The notes under the pieces: model-generated
Told to the model about the DNA's origin: nothing
Databases searched by the model: none
What the model saw: the letters and a program-made list of their open reading frames with translations, nothing else
Part shown: positions 13,187-21,726 of the stretch, piece after piece
Layout: each line of letters begins with the position of its first letter
Numbering within the stretch: the stretch's first letter is position 1
Translations under genes and position numbers: made by a program
NCBI RefSeq assembly: GCF_002210285.1
Contig: NZ_MWQE01000001.1
Span: 1 to 64,000, forward strand
Direction: 5' to 3'
DNA: 64,000 bases
Source of the DNA: Fibrobacter sp. UWR2
Lineage (GTDB): Bacteria > Fibrobacterota > Fibrobacteria > Fibrobacterales > Fibrobacteraceae

Positions 13187-14395
13187 CTACCGCTGTGGCA
13201 CGAGCCTGTAGATGCTGCGCGTGCTCGTCTCGGGAACGTCCAGCGCGTGCTCGCCCGGGGTGAACTTTTGCACAGCGCTCTGCCACAGGATGCGGCCCTG
13301 ATGGTCGAACTGCACGACGCTCGCGGTCATGGCGCGGTCGACCTGCAAGAGCAACTTGCCGCCCTGCTGCCGGAACGAAAACTTGTCTGTAATCCCGCCG
13401 GTGCGTATGGCGGTAGTGCTGCTGGACGAACTGACGGAACTTGACGATTCGTGAACTGCTTCGCTGCTCGAAGATTTGGGCTCACTTGCCTTCATCTTCG
13501 CGATGCCCGCCTTCCAGGCGTCAACGGCGGCCTGCGAGGTGTTGAGTGCCCAGTCGCCCTCGTTCGCTTCTTTGCTCTGGCTGAACCACATCACCGCGAA
13601 AACGCGCGAGAAGTCCGTGGCAAAATGCTCGAACATGTCGGTAATCCATTCGGCCTTGTTGCCGCCCCTCTCGGAGCTTGAGATTTCGGCGATAAAGAGC
13701 GGCTTGTCGATGTTCGCGAGCGCGTTGTACGCCTTCTTGAAAACCTGCGAGAACGTCTGCCAGCTGGACCAGCTCTGGCACGTGCCCCAGTTGTAGCCGT
13801 CGATGGAGATGTAGTCCACGTACTCGTCGCCGGGATAGTTGCCCGTGAGCGTGGTGCCGCTGCCCTGGTTCGAGGCGTTGGTGGTCCATACCCACTTGAC
13901 GTTCGTGACGCCTTCTTCCTTGAAGATTTTCACGATGTGGCGGAAAGCTTCGGCGACGTTCGCGTCGGTATTGCCGGCGCCCGATTTTCCTACCCCCCAG
14001 TCATACCAGTCTCCATTTGCTTCATGGAGCGGTCTGAGCCAGATTTCGTCGCCGAAGCCCTTGACGCCCTTTGCATATTCACGGATGTAGTTGTCGGCCT
14101 TGCCGTTCACCAGTTCCTGCGCGTTGTAGCCGTTCGCCATCCAGGTCACCACCAGCGTGGAACCGTTGTTCTTCGCGACGTTCGCGTACTGCGCAGTCGC
14201 GTTCCAGTCGTTGATGTCAAAGAGCGCAAAATAACTGATGAGGTCGAGGTGCGTGCCCTGCAAATCCTGGAATGCTTGCACGTTCTGCTGCGTGGGTTGC
14301 GGGTACTGCCCGGGCCCACCGACCCATGCGCCGACCTGGAAGGCCATTGCCGTCACGGGTGCGAGAACCATCGAGAATAGGAACTTCTTGTTCAT
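13187..14395 (-). CDS. Secreted GH26 beta-mannanase with poly-serine linker and T9SS-like tail
   Basis: 402 residues. Signal peptide (residues 1-18), then a glycoside hydrolase family 26 barrel. The acid/base Glu is in RPLHEANGDWYDW (E125) and the nucleophile is in FIAEISSSE (E237); the stretch TTNASNQGSGTTLTGNYPGD between them is typical of GH26 mannanases. Residues about 305-330 are a serine-rich linker, and the last 70 residues form a small beta-domain ending FTPGEHALDVPETSTRSIY, like a T9SS sorting domain. It should cleave beta-1,4-mannans outside the cell. Start ATG at 14395 has GGAGG upstream. The exact substrate is inferred from family. Confidence 0.88.
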   Translation of the reverse strand: MNKKFLFSMVLAPVTAMAFQVGAWVGGPGQYPQPTQQNVQAFQDLQGTHLDLISYFALFDINDWNATAQYANVAKNNGSTLVVTWMANGYNAQELVNGKADNYIREYAKGVKGFGDEIWLRPLHEANGDWYDWGVGKSGAGNTDANVAEAFRHIVKIFKEEGVTNVKWVWTTNASNQGSGTTLTGNYPGDEYVDYISIDGYNWGTCQSWSSWQTFSQVFKKAYNALANIDKPLFIAEISSSERGGNKAEWITDMFEHFATDFSRVFAVMWFSQSKEANEGDWALNTSQAAVDAWKAGIAKMKASEPKSSSSEAVHESSSSVSSSSSTTAIRTGGITDKFSFRQQGGKLLLQVDRAMTASVVQFDHQGRILWQSAVQKFTPGEHALDVPETSTRSIYRLVPQR

Positions 14396-14633
14396 AAATG
14401 CCTCCGGCGGGCTTCCGTCCGCAAAATGTTCCCATACACCCTAAAAATAGATTGTGCAGCCAGCGCGGGCTGATTTCTAAAACGGATATTTGTACCAAAG
14501 TGTATCTAGTGTTTTATAACGTCCTGGAGTTCCTCGATACTGCCGTAAATTCACATTATCCGAATAAGATTCTCCAAATAGGAACACCCTCTTTATTTTT
14601 TTTCTAGTTTGTTTGGTAATCAGGGACTGCTGT

Positions 14634-15725
14634 ATGAAACTTTTGAAATTGTGTTGGCTGCCGGTTCTATTGATGGCGATGTTCCTTTGCGGGTGCTCGC
14701 AGTCCAATGAAGATGAAGTGCGAAAGGCGAAACGCTTTGAAGAGTTAAAAGGACTGCCATTGGACACGGTCCTTACGCGTGCGTATAAATTCTACGAGCA
14801 GTTCCAGGCGACGGGTGATACGCTGCTGCGCGATTCCATGGACGATTACAGGGGCCACTTTTTTGCGAGATGGGAATTGACTTCGGATTCTCTTTGTGGG
14901 ACGGTTGCGCCGGATGATTCTTTGGCGATGGAATTACGCGAAATCTATAATGTTGTATTGGAGTTCGATGCTAAACGCAAGTATCGTTACGTTCTTGATG
15001 AAGAAGAACGCGAAAAACGGGAAGATGATTTATGGAATGATAGCGCACGTAGAGAAAAAGTGTCGAAGATGATGGATGCCTATTTTAAAGCTTTGGTTGA
15101 AAACCCGGATTCCATGCGGGTTGTTGAAGAAAAGGAGAGGGCAGAGAGAGAAAGAGCCGATAGCATCTATGCTGTGAAAATCCGTGCGATTCCGCTTGAT
15201 GAAGCCTTGAATCGTTTGGAAGAGGATTCTAGCAGCATTTATAATTACGCGTATTTTGTCCAGACGCTGGAGGTGCTGTATGTCGATACTGCTGTCGCCG
15301 ATATGAAGGAACTGGATAAAATCGATCGGCACAGGATAAAGCGAAATACCTGGAAAGAAATGAAATCAGCTTGCTTGGGTAGAACATCGATGGGCCAAAA
15401 GGTTCTTATTCTGAACAAGGAATATGAATCTCTGTTGAACAATTTTATGAGAGCGAATGTTCATGAGTCTCGCAGTGAGAGGTACACGATCTTGCCGGTA
15501 AAATATCCTTTCTGGTATCCGATGATTTCTGTTGTGCCGCATCATTCGGGCGATGATTTCCATTTTGAATCGTTCCCGGCCATGGGAGGAGCCTTATTCA
15601 ACAAAAACCATGATATGGTGATATTGAGTGTAGAGGAGTCTTTCAATAGCGGGAGTTACTACTATTTGGCAAAGAAGAACGGGAAATGGGAATTGATAAT
15701 GCATAAAGACGGCTGGGTGGCGTAG
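14634..15725 (+). CDS. Hypothetical lipoprotein
   Basis: 363 residues, family not recognised. The start MKLLKLCWLPVLLMAMFLCG is followed by the lipobox Cys (LCGC), so it is probably a membrane-anchored lipoprotein. The middle is rich in Lys, Glu and Asp and likely helical (about residues 90-200, with EEEREKREDD and EKERAERERA). The C-terminal part is more globular, with YTILPVKYPFWYPMISVVPH and the end WELIMHKDGW. ATG 14634 is chosen over an upstream TTG at 14613 because AGGGA precedes it. It stands alone between divergent GH26 and enolase; no function can be inferred. Confidence 0.75.
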   Translation: MKLLKLCWLPVLLMAMFLCGCSQSNEDEVRKAKRFEELKGLPLDTVLTRAYKFYEQFQATGDTLLRDSMDDYRGHFFARWELTSDSLCGTVAPDDSLAMELREIYNVVLEFDAKRKYRYVLDEEEREKREDDLWNDSARREKVSKMMDAYFKALVENPDSMRVVEEKERAERERADSIYAVKIRAIPLDEALNRLEEDSSSIYNYAYFVQTLEVLYVDTAVADMKELDKIDRHRIKRNTWKEMKSACLGRTSMGQKVLILNKEYESLLNNFMRANVHESRSERYTILPVKYPFWYPMISVVPHHSGDDFHFESFPAMGGALFNKNHDMVILSVEESFNSGSYYYLAKKNGKWELIMHKDGWVA

Positions 15726-15842
15726 GTGCGAAAACCCGCCTCTTTTTTGCCCACTTTTTCTCGGCTTGCTGTTCTAGCGCCTGCCAACAATTTTCCTATA
15801 TTTACAGCACAAAAATTTCACACTAAACCAAAAGGCTAAAAA

Positions 15843-17252
15843 ATGGCTTCTAAAATCAAATCCGTTGTTGCCCGCCAGATCCTCGACTCTCGCGGCAATC
15901 CCTCTCTCGAAGTTGATGTTACCCTCGAAAACGGCGTGAAGGGTCACGCTGCTGTCCCGAGCGGTGCTTCTACCGGCGAACGCGAAGCTTGCGAACTCCG
16001 CGACGGCGACAAGAAGACCTACTGCGGCAAGGGCACGCTCACTGCTGTGAAGAACGTGAACACCAAGATTGCCAAGAAGATCATCGGCATGGACCCGGCC
16101 AAGCAGACCGAAGTCGACGACGCCATGATCGCTCTCGACGGCAACCGCATGCTCAAGAACAAGCTCGGTGCAAACGCTATCCTCGGCGTTTCCATGGCTG
16201 TCTGCTGCGCCGCTGCTAACGACGCCAAGATGCCTCTCTACCAGTACATCGCCAAGCTCCATGGCACCAAGAAGCTCACGCTCCCGTGCCCGATGTGCAA
16301 CGTGATCAACGGCGGTGCTCACTCCTCCGCCCCGATCGACTTCCAGGAATTCATGATCGCCCCGGTTGGCGCCAAGACGTTCTCCAAGGGCCTCCAGATG
16401 GTTACCGAAATCTTCCACGCCCTCAAGGCTGTGCTGAAGAAGGCCGGCTTCGACACCACCGTTGGTGACGAAGGTGGCTTCGCTCCTGGCGTTTCTATCA
16501 AGCCGGCTAAGAACAAGTTCGGTTACGAAATTACTGGCGTGATGACCCTCGAAAAGGCTCTCGACGCCCTCAAGGCTGCAACCACCAATGCCGGTTACAA
16601 GTTCGGCACTGACATCAAGATCGCTCTTGACGTTGCTTCCTCTGAATTCTGCGACAAGAACACCAAGGCTGGCAAGCCGGAAACCTACACCTTCAAGAAG
16701 AGCACCAAGAAGACTGTCAAGTCTGCCGACATGGTGAAGCTCTACGAAAAGCTCATCGACAAGTACTCCATCTTCTCCATTGAAGACGGTCTCGACGAAG
16801 CTGACTGGGCTGGCTGGAAGGTCATGACCGACAAGCTCGGTGGCAAGATCAACCTCGTGGGCGACGACCTGTTTGTGACCAACCCGACCATCTTCGACGA
16901 AGGCATCAAGGCCGGTATCGCTAACGCCATCCTTATCAAGGTGAACCAGGTCGGTTCTGTGTCCGAAACTCTCGCCGCCATCAAGCGCGCTCAGAACGAA
17001 GGCTATGCTCCGATCGTTTCTCACCGCTCTGGCGAAACCGAAGACACCTTCATTGCTGACCTCGCCGTCGGTACTGCCGCTGGCCAGATCAAGACTGGTT
17101 CTCTCTCCCGCACGGACCGCGTTTGCAAGTACAACCGCCTCCTCCGCATCGAAGAAGAACTCGGCAAGGCTGCCGTGTACGCCGGTGACCCGCGCAAGGC
17201 TTGCAAGGCCCCTGCTAAGAAGGCCGCTTGCAAGAAGTGCTGCAAGAAGTAA
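15843..17252 (+). CDS. eno: Enolase (phosphopyruvate hydratase) with Lys/Cys-rich tail
   Basis: 469 residues; it converts 2-phosphoglycerate to phosphoenolpyruvate in glycolysis. Signatures: ARQILDSRGNPSLEVDV at the N-terminus, VPSGASTGEREACELRD (about residues 39-55), the Mg-binding ALDVASSEF and SIEDGLDEADW, the catalytic ILIKVNQVGS, and SHRSGETEDTFIADLAVG. Most enolases are about 430 residues; part of the excess is a tail of about 20 residues (GDPRKACKAPAKKAACKKCC and so on) with four cysteines and many lysines. It has its own leader (TATATT box at 15797-15802) and a terminator after it. Codon use is strongly biased, as in a highly expressed gene. Confidence 0.97.
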   Translation: MASKIKSVVARQILDSRGNPSLEVDVTLENGVKGHAAVPSGASTGEREACELRDGDKKTYCGKGTLTAVKNVNTKIAKKIIGMDPAKQTEVDDAMIALDGNRMLKNKLGANAILGVSMAVCCAAANDAKMPLYQYIAKLHGTKKLTLPCPMCNVINGGAHSSAPIDFQEFMIAPVGAKTFSKGLQMVTEIFHALKAVLKKAGFDTTVGDEGGFAPGVSIKPAKNKFGYEITGVMTLEKALDALKAATTNAGYKFGTDIKIALDVASSEFCDKNTKAGKPETYTFKKSTKKTVKSADMVKLYEKLIDKYSIFSIEDGLDEADWAGWKVMTDKLGGKINLVGDDLFVTNPTIFDEGIKAGIANAILIKVNQVGSVSETLAAIKRAQNEGYAPIVSHRSGETEDTFIADLAVGTAAGQIKTGSLSRTDRVCKYNRLLRIEEELGKAAVYAGDPRKACKAPAKKAACKKCCKK

Positions 17253-17279
17253 TCTAAACCATTAGAATTACTGAAAGAG

Positions 17280-17310
17280 GCGTCCCTATCAGGGACGCTT
17301 CTTTTGTTTG
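17280..17310 (+). terminator. Rho-independent terminator after eno
   Basis: GCGTCCCT (17280-17287), loop ATC and AGGGACGC (17291-17298) form a perfect 8-bp stem followed by TTCTTTTGTTTG. It closes the monocistronic enolase transcript. Confidence 0.92.
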
Positions 17311-17633
17311 TAATCATTTTTTGCTGGCTGGCGATGTGTTTACTTTATCTGTAATTTACTGGTCTGGACCTGTGGGAAACCTGGTGCCTGCCGGACGTTT
17401 TTGAGGCACGAAAAAGGCATTATTTCTACTTTGTAAACTCTCGTAAACAATTAGGCTGTGAATGAACTGTGAATAGCCTGTGCCGCGGCTTGGATGGCGC
17501 CCTGGACCCGCGTCTGTGTCGCCTTGTAAACGTATTTTTTTAGAACGGGGAGTAACAAACAATACGTTTAAATCTATATTAGAATCCGAATTTCATCAAA
17601 AGTCGTAAATAGGCTTACAATAAGAGGATACAC
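17311..17633. other. Non-coding gap between eno and the peptide importer operon
   Basis: About 320 nt with no credible gene. The 3' half holds a perfect 10-bp inverted repeat, TAAACGTATT at 17527-17536 and AATACGTTTA at 17561-17570, just upstream of a TATATT box at 17575-17580 which probably serves the operon starting at 17634. Further upstream are two TGTAAAC/CGTAAAC copies (near 17430-17450). I see no riboswitch that I can name. Confidence 0.5.
17527..17580 (+). promoter_or_regulatory. Putative operator and -10 box of the peptide importer operon
   Basis: A perfect inverted repeat (TAAACGTATT / AATACGTTTA, 24 nt apart) ends 4 nt before TATATT (17575-17580), so it covers the expected -35 position. 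That geometry fits a repressor or activator site controlling the importer. No clear -35 hexamer is visible, which would agree with activator dependence. The role is inference. Confidence 0.4.
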
Positions 17634-19460
17634 ATGATTGGAATGAAAACTATTGCCAAGACTGCTGCCGTGATTACGGCCGCGGGTGCCCTTTTTGGGT
17701 GTGATAGCAGCAGCGAGCAGCAGGCCGCCGAAGGCGCACTGCCCCGCCAGCAAACGCTTTACTTGTCTGGTCAGCAGTGGGGTGCCCCTGCTACGTTCAA
17801 CCCGCTCGCCGAAAGCTGGATGGCCGCATGGCCGGTGGGTGGCCGCTTCAACCTGGTGTACGAACCGCTCGTCACCTATAACACCCTGAATGGTCAGGTG
17901 GAAGCCCTTCTTGGTACGCTCGTTCCGGAACTTTCCAACAACGACAGCATCGTGGTCGACCTGAACCCCGCCGCCAAGTGGAGCGACGGCAAGCAGGTGA
18001 ACTCCAACGACGTGAAGTTCATCTTCACGAACGGTTCCATCAACACGACCGAACAGATTTCCGCAATCCACGTGGATACCCTCAAGGCCGAACCGGCAGC
18101 GGCGGATGCTCCCGTTACCGAACGCATTTCCTTCATTGTGGCTAAGGACAAGCGCAACAACCCGCTTTCTGTGATGGACCTCCTCCAGGCTATCCGCATC
18201 GTGCCGGCTCACGTGTTTGAACCGCTCGTTGCCGAAAAGGGTCTCGACGAAGTCAAGAAGCTCATGATGGACAAGAACCCGGTCGTTTCTGGCCCGTACA
18301 CCATCAAGGACTACTCTGCGAACAAGATTATCCTCGAACGTCGTGATGACTACTGGGGCAACGCTGCCCTCCACGAAGGCAAGCTCCCGGCTCCGAAGTT
18401 CATCGTTCACCCGATCTACAAGAGCAACGAACACAACACCATCGCTCTCCGCAAGGGCGAACTCGATGCTTCCATGTCCTTCATTCCTCGTATTGGCGAC
18501 CTCAAGAGCGCTGGCGTGCACACCTGGTTGAACGATGCTCCGTTCTTCACTCCGGGCGCTATGCCGATGCTCATGATCAACACCATGAAGGAACCCCTCA
18601 ACGACAAGCGCTTCCGTCGTGCTCTCGCTACGGCCATCGACTACAACGCTATCCGTCAGTTTGCTCTCTCCGGTTACACCTCTCAGTTGCAGCCGGGCCT
18701 CATCATGCCGACGAACCTCGAAGGCAAGTACATCAACGCCGAAGACCAGAAGGTCGGCGTGAAGCTCGACATTGTTGACGAAGCCGAACGCCTCAACACC
18801 GTGAAGGCCATGCTCTCCGAAGCCGGCTACAAGTCCGTGTTCAAGGATGACGGTTCTCTCGACCACATGGAAAATGCCAAGGGCGAAAAGATCCCGACCC
18901 TCTTCATCACGTCTCCGGCCGGCTGGACCGACTGGGAATCCATCGTGAACATCGCTGTCGAAGGCATGCGCAAGGCCGGTATCGACGTTCGTGAAGGTTT
19001 CGTGGATGGCGGTCAGTACTGGCCTGCCATGGGCACCGGCAACTTCGACCTCATCATGCACAAGCCGACTGCCGACGTGTCTCCGTCTCTCCCGTGGAGC
19101 CGCTTCAACGAAGTTATGTCTAGCCGTGACTGGCAGAAGCTCGGTGACTGGGCCGGCACCAACATCGGCCGTTACAACCAGCCGGGCACCAAGGAATTCC
19201 GCCCCGAAGTGGACAAGCTCCTTGCTGAAATCCCGCTCATGACCGACGAAGCCAAGAAGGCTGAAGCCTACCGCGAACTCAACAAGATCTTCATGGAAGA
19301 CCAGCCGGCGATTCCGCTCGCTTACCTCCCGGAACAGTACTACGAGTTCAGCGACAAGGTTTGGACCAACTGGCCGTCTGCCGACAATGCCTATGCCCCG
19401 GCCCAGCTGCCGTGGATCGCTTCCGGCACGAAGGTTCTCTGGAACCTGAAGCTCAAGTAA
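17634..19460 (+). CDS. Peptide ABC transporter, substrate-binding lipoprotein
   Basis: 608 residues, SBP_bac_5 (DppA/OppA) family. Signal peptide with lipobox (ALFGC, Cys about residue 23), then the mature protein. Typical blocks: the early YEPLVTYNT, AAKWSDGKQVNSNDVKFIF (about 114-132), VSGPYTIKDY, ILERRDDYWGN, and MINTMKEPLNDKRFRRALAT. It should capture oligopeptides or similar solutes and deliver them to the two permeases that follow. ATG 17634 has AAGAGGA upstream; a second ATG at 17643 is possible. First gene of a five-gene operon. Substrate cannot be read from sequence. Confidence 0.9.
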   Translation: MIGMKTIAKTAAVITAAGALFGCDSSSEQQAAEGALPRQQTLYLSGQQWGAPATFNPLAESWMAAWPVGGRFNLVYEPLVTYNTLNGQVEALLGTLVPELSNNDSIVVDLNPAAKWSDGKQVNSNDVKFIFTNGSINTTEQISAIHVDTLKAEPAAADAPVTERISFIVAKDKRNNPLSVMDLLQAIRIVPAHVFEPLVAEKGLDEVKKLMMDKNPVVSGPYTIKDYSANKIILERRDDYWGNAALHEGKLPAPKFIVHPIYKSNEHNTIALRKGELDASMSFIPRIGDLKSAGVHTWLNDAPFFTPGAMPMLMINTMKEPLNDKRFRRALATAIDYNAIRQFALSGYTSQLQPGLIMPTNLEGKYINAEDQKVGVKLDIVDEAERLNTVKAMLSEAGYKSVFKDDGSLDHMENAKGEKIPTLFITSPAGWTDWESIVNIAVEGMRKAGIDVREGFVDGGQYWPAMGTGNFDLIMHKPTADVSPSLPWSRFNEVMSSRDWQKLGDWAGTNIGRYNQPGTKEFRPEVDKLLAEIPLMTDEAKKAEAYRELNKIFMEDQPAIPLAYLPEQYYEFSDKVWTNWPSADNAYAPAQLPWIASGTKVLWNLKLK

Positions 19461-19484
19461 TACAAAGGAACGAAGGGAATATAA

Positions 19485-20867
19485 ATGCTTAAACAGTATC
19501 CCATGCTGCGCTACGTCTTGCAGAAGGCGTTCTGGTATCTTCTGACATTCGTCGTAGCTGTCGCAATTAACTTCACTCTACCGCGTATGGGTGAAAACAA
19601 CCCGGTAGATATCATTATGGGTAAGGCCGCCCAGGGCCTTTCTCCGGAACAAGCCAAACTCAAGAAGGAAACCTTGCTCAAGGCCTTCGGTATGGCCGAA
19701 CTTGACGACCAGGGCAACGTAATCTACGACCCCGAAGTCGATGAGAACGGCCAGGTGAAGATGGTTAAGGTCCCGAAGAAGGAAAACGGCGCGGTAGTTC
19801 TCAAGACGGTCAAGGTGACGGATGCCGAAGGCAATCCGGTCATGGAAGAACGTCAGAAACTTGACGAACAAGGTAATCCCGTGTTCGAAGAGAAGCCGGT
19901 TCTCGACGAGAAGGGCAAGCCCGTGATGGAAAAGGACCCGAAGACCAAGAAGAAGGTTGCTAAGGTCGAACAGGTTGCTGTCATGGAACAGTTCCAGGTT
20001 GAACGCCAGGATACGGTCATGATAGATACTGTCTTGCGCAAGACTGACCCCAGGCTTGCGTCCGGCATTTCCCAGTTCTTTGTCTACATCAAGAACGTCT
20101 TCAAGGGTGACCTCGGCCTTTCTTACAGCCAGTACCCGAAGCCGGTTACCGAGATTATCAAGGAATCCCTCCCGTGGACCCTTGCTATCCAGGCCCCGAC
20201 CATTATCCTCGGCTGGATTGTCGGTAACCTTCTCGGTGCCTTCGCTGCATACAAGCGCGGCATCTTCGACAAGGTGTTCTTCCCCTGCGCCATGTTCCTC
20301 AACGGTGTGCCGTTCTTCGTGTTCGGTATGCTCCTGGTGGCGCTCTTCTCCATTACGCTCGGCTGGTTCCCGGCCATGGGCGCCTACAGCCCGGATATTC
20401 CGGAACTTACCTTCACCTGGAACAACATCAAGAGCGTCGGGTACTACTATGTGCTTCCGTTCTTCTCGGTGTTCCCGATCCTCCTTTCGGGTCAGGCAAC
20501 CGGTATGCGTTCCATGTCCATCTACGAACTCGGTACCGACTACATGAAGTACGCGAAGTGGCTGGGTCTCCGTGAAGGCAAGATTATCAGCTACGTGTTC
20601 CGTAACGCCATGCTCCCGCAGCTCACTGGCCTTGCCCAGAGCCTCGGTGCGATGGTGGGCGGCGCCCTCATTACCGAAATGATTTTCTCTTACCCCGGCC
20701 TCGGTATGGCGATGCTTACCGCCATCCAGCAGAACGACTACGCTACGATTCAGGGCTGCACGCTCATGATCTCTACCTGCGTGCTTGTCGCTAACTTCGC
20801 GGTCGACGTTTTGATTGCAATCTTTGACCCGCGCGTCAAGGCCGGTCTCCAGATGGGAGGTAAGTAA
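19485..20867 (+). CDS. Peptide ABC transporter permease, DppB/OppB type, with long charged insertion
   Basis: 460 residues against about 310-340 usual for the family. It has the N-terminal membrane helix (about residues 10-30) and the DppB-like core: VFKGDLGLSYSQYPKPVTEI, LPWTLAIQAPTIILGWIVGN, the EAA-type loop with GLREGKIISYVFRNAMLPQL and a C-terminal IFDPRVKAG. Between the first helix and the core, at about residues 70-185, is an extra hydrophilic segment with imperfect repeats of the form D-x-x-G-N/K-P-V. By topology it should lie outside the membrane on the periplasmic side. It forms the channel with the next gene, which starts 2 nt later. Confidence 0.88.
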   Translation: MLKQYPMLRYVLQKAFWYLLTFVVAVAINFTLPRMGENNPVDIIMGKAAQGLSPEQAKLKKETLLKAFGMAELDDQGNVIYDPEVDENGQVKMVKVPKKENGAVVLKTVKVTDAEGNPVMEERQKLDEQGNPVFEEKPVLDEKGKPVMEKDPKTKKKVAKVEQVAVMEQFQVERQDTVMIDTVLRKTDPRLASGISQFFVYIKNVFKGDLGLSYSQYPKPVTEIIKESLPWTLAIQAPTIILGWIVGNLLGAFAAYKRGIFDKVFFPCAMFLNGVPFFVFGMLLVALFSITLGWFPAMGAYSPDIPELTFTWNNIKSVGYYYVLPFFSVFPILLSGQATGMRSMSIYELGTDYMKYAKWLGLREGKIISYVFRNAMLPQLTGLAQSLGAMVGGALITEMIFSYPGLGMAMLTAIQQNDYATIQGCTLMISTCVLVANFAVDVLIAIFDPRVKAGLQMGGK

Positions 20868-20869
20868 TC

Positions 20870-21715
20870 ATGGGTAAACTTCTTAAAAACCTTCTCAAGT
20901 CCCCGATGTTCGTGATTGGCGTGTCCATCTTTGTGCTGTCTCTTTTGATTGCGCTCTTTGGACCTCTCTTCTATCACGTTGACATCAATGCCCGCGACAT
21001 GATGGCAGGCCCCTATGCCGGTTCTAGCGCAGACCACCTGCTCGGTACCGACCACCTCGGCCGTGACTACGTGTCGCTCCTGATTGCTGGCCTCCGCTCC
21101 TCGCTCTATGTGGGCCTGGTTGCCGGTGTCATCGCTACTACGATTGGTGTGCTTGTTGGTTTGTTCGGCGGTTTCCGCGGTGGCTGGATTGACGAAGTCC
21201 TGAACATGCTCACGAATATCTTTATCGTGATTCCGCAGTTCGTGATTCTCGTGCTCATCAGCTCTGCCGTGAAGGATGGCCGCTCCCTTACGCTGATTGG
21301 CCTTATCATCGGCCTTACCGCGTGGAGCTGGTCTGCCCGTGCCGTGCGTGCCCAGGCATCCTCCCTGCGTAGCCGCGACCACATCGCGCTTGCCCGCATC
21401 AACGGTGCCTCGACGCTCACCATCGTGCTGAAGCATGTGCTCCCGTACCTGCTTTCGTACGTGTTCATGGTGTTCATCATGCAGGTGTCCTCGGGTATCC
21501 TTTCCGAAGCCTCCATCTCCATGATCGGCCTCGGTCCTCTGGATTCCACTTCCCTCGGTATCATTTTGAACCAGGCGAAGGACAACGGTGCGCTTTCCGG
21601 CGGTATCTGGATTGCGTTCCTCCCGGCGACCATCATCATTACTCTCACGGTTTTCGCGCTCTACCTCATCAATACCTCGATGGAAGGCGTGTTTAACCCC
21701 AGGCTCCGCAAGTAA
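20870..21715 (+). CDS. Peptide ABC transporter permease, DppC/OppC type
   Basis: 281 residues, five to six membrane helices. Typical features are the N-terminal helix (about 15-35), LLGTDHLGRDYVSLLIAGLR (about 62-81), GLFGGFRGGWIDEVLNMLTN and the cytoplasmic EAA loop around RSRDHIALARINGASTLTIV, which contacts the ATPases. Pairs with the upstream permease to form the translocation pore. Start ATG at 20870 follows AGGTAAGTA after the previous stop. Length is near the usual 290. Confidence 0.93.
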   Translation: MGKLLKNLLKSPMFVIGVSIFVLSLLIALFGPLFYHVDINARDMMAGPYAGSSADHLLGTDHLGRDYVSLLIAGLRSSLYVGLVAGVIATTIGVLVGLFGGFRGGWIDEVLNMLTNIFIVIPQFVILVLISSAVKDGRSLTLIGLIIGLTAWSWSARAVRAQASSLRSRDHIALARINGASTLTIVLKHVLPYLLSYVFMVFIMQVSSGILSEASISMIGLGPLDSTSLGIILNQAKDNGALSGGIWIAFLPATIIITLTVFALYLINTSMEGVFNPRLRK

Positions 21716-21726
21716 GAGGTAACGAA

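Noticed and set aside
17311-17526. Riboswitch in the gap upstream of the peptide importer
   Set aside because: No conserved core of a known riboswitch class was recognisable and no leader terminator is present near the start codon; only the inverted repeat is supported.
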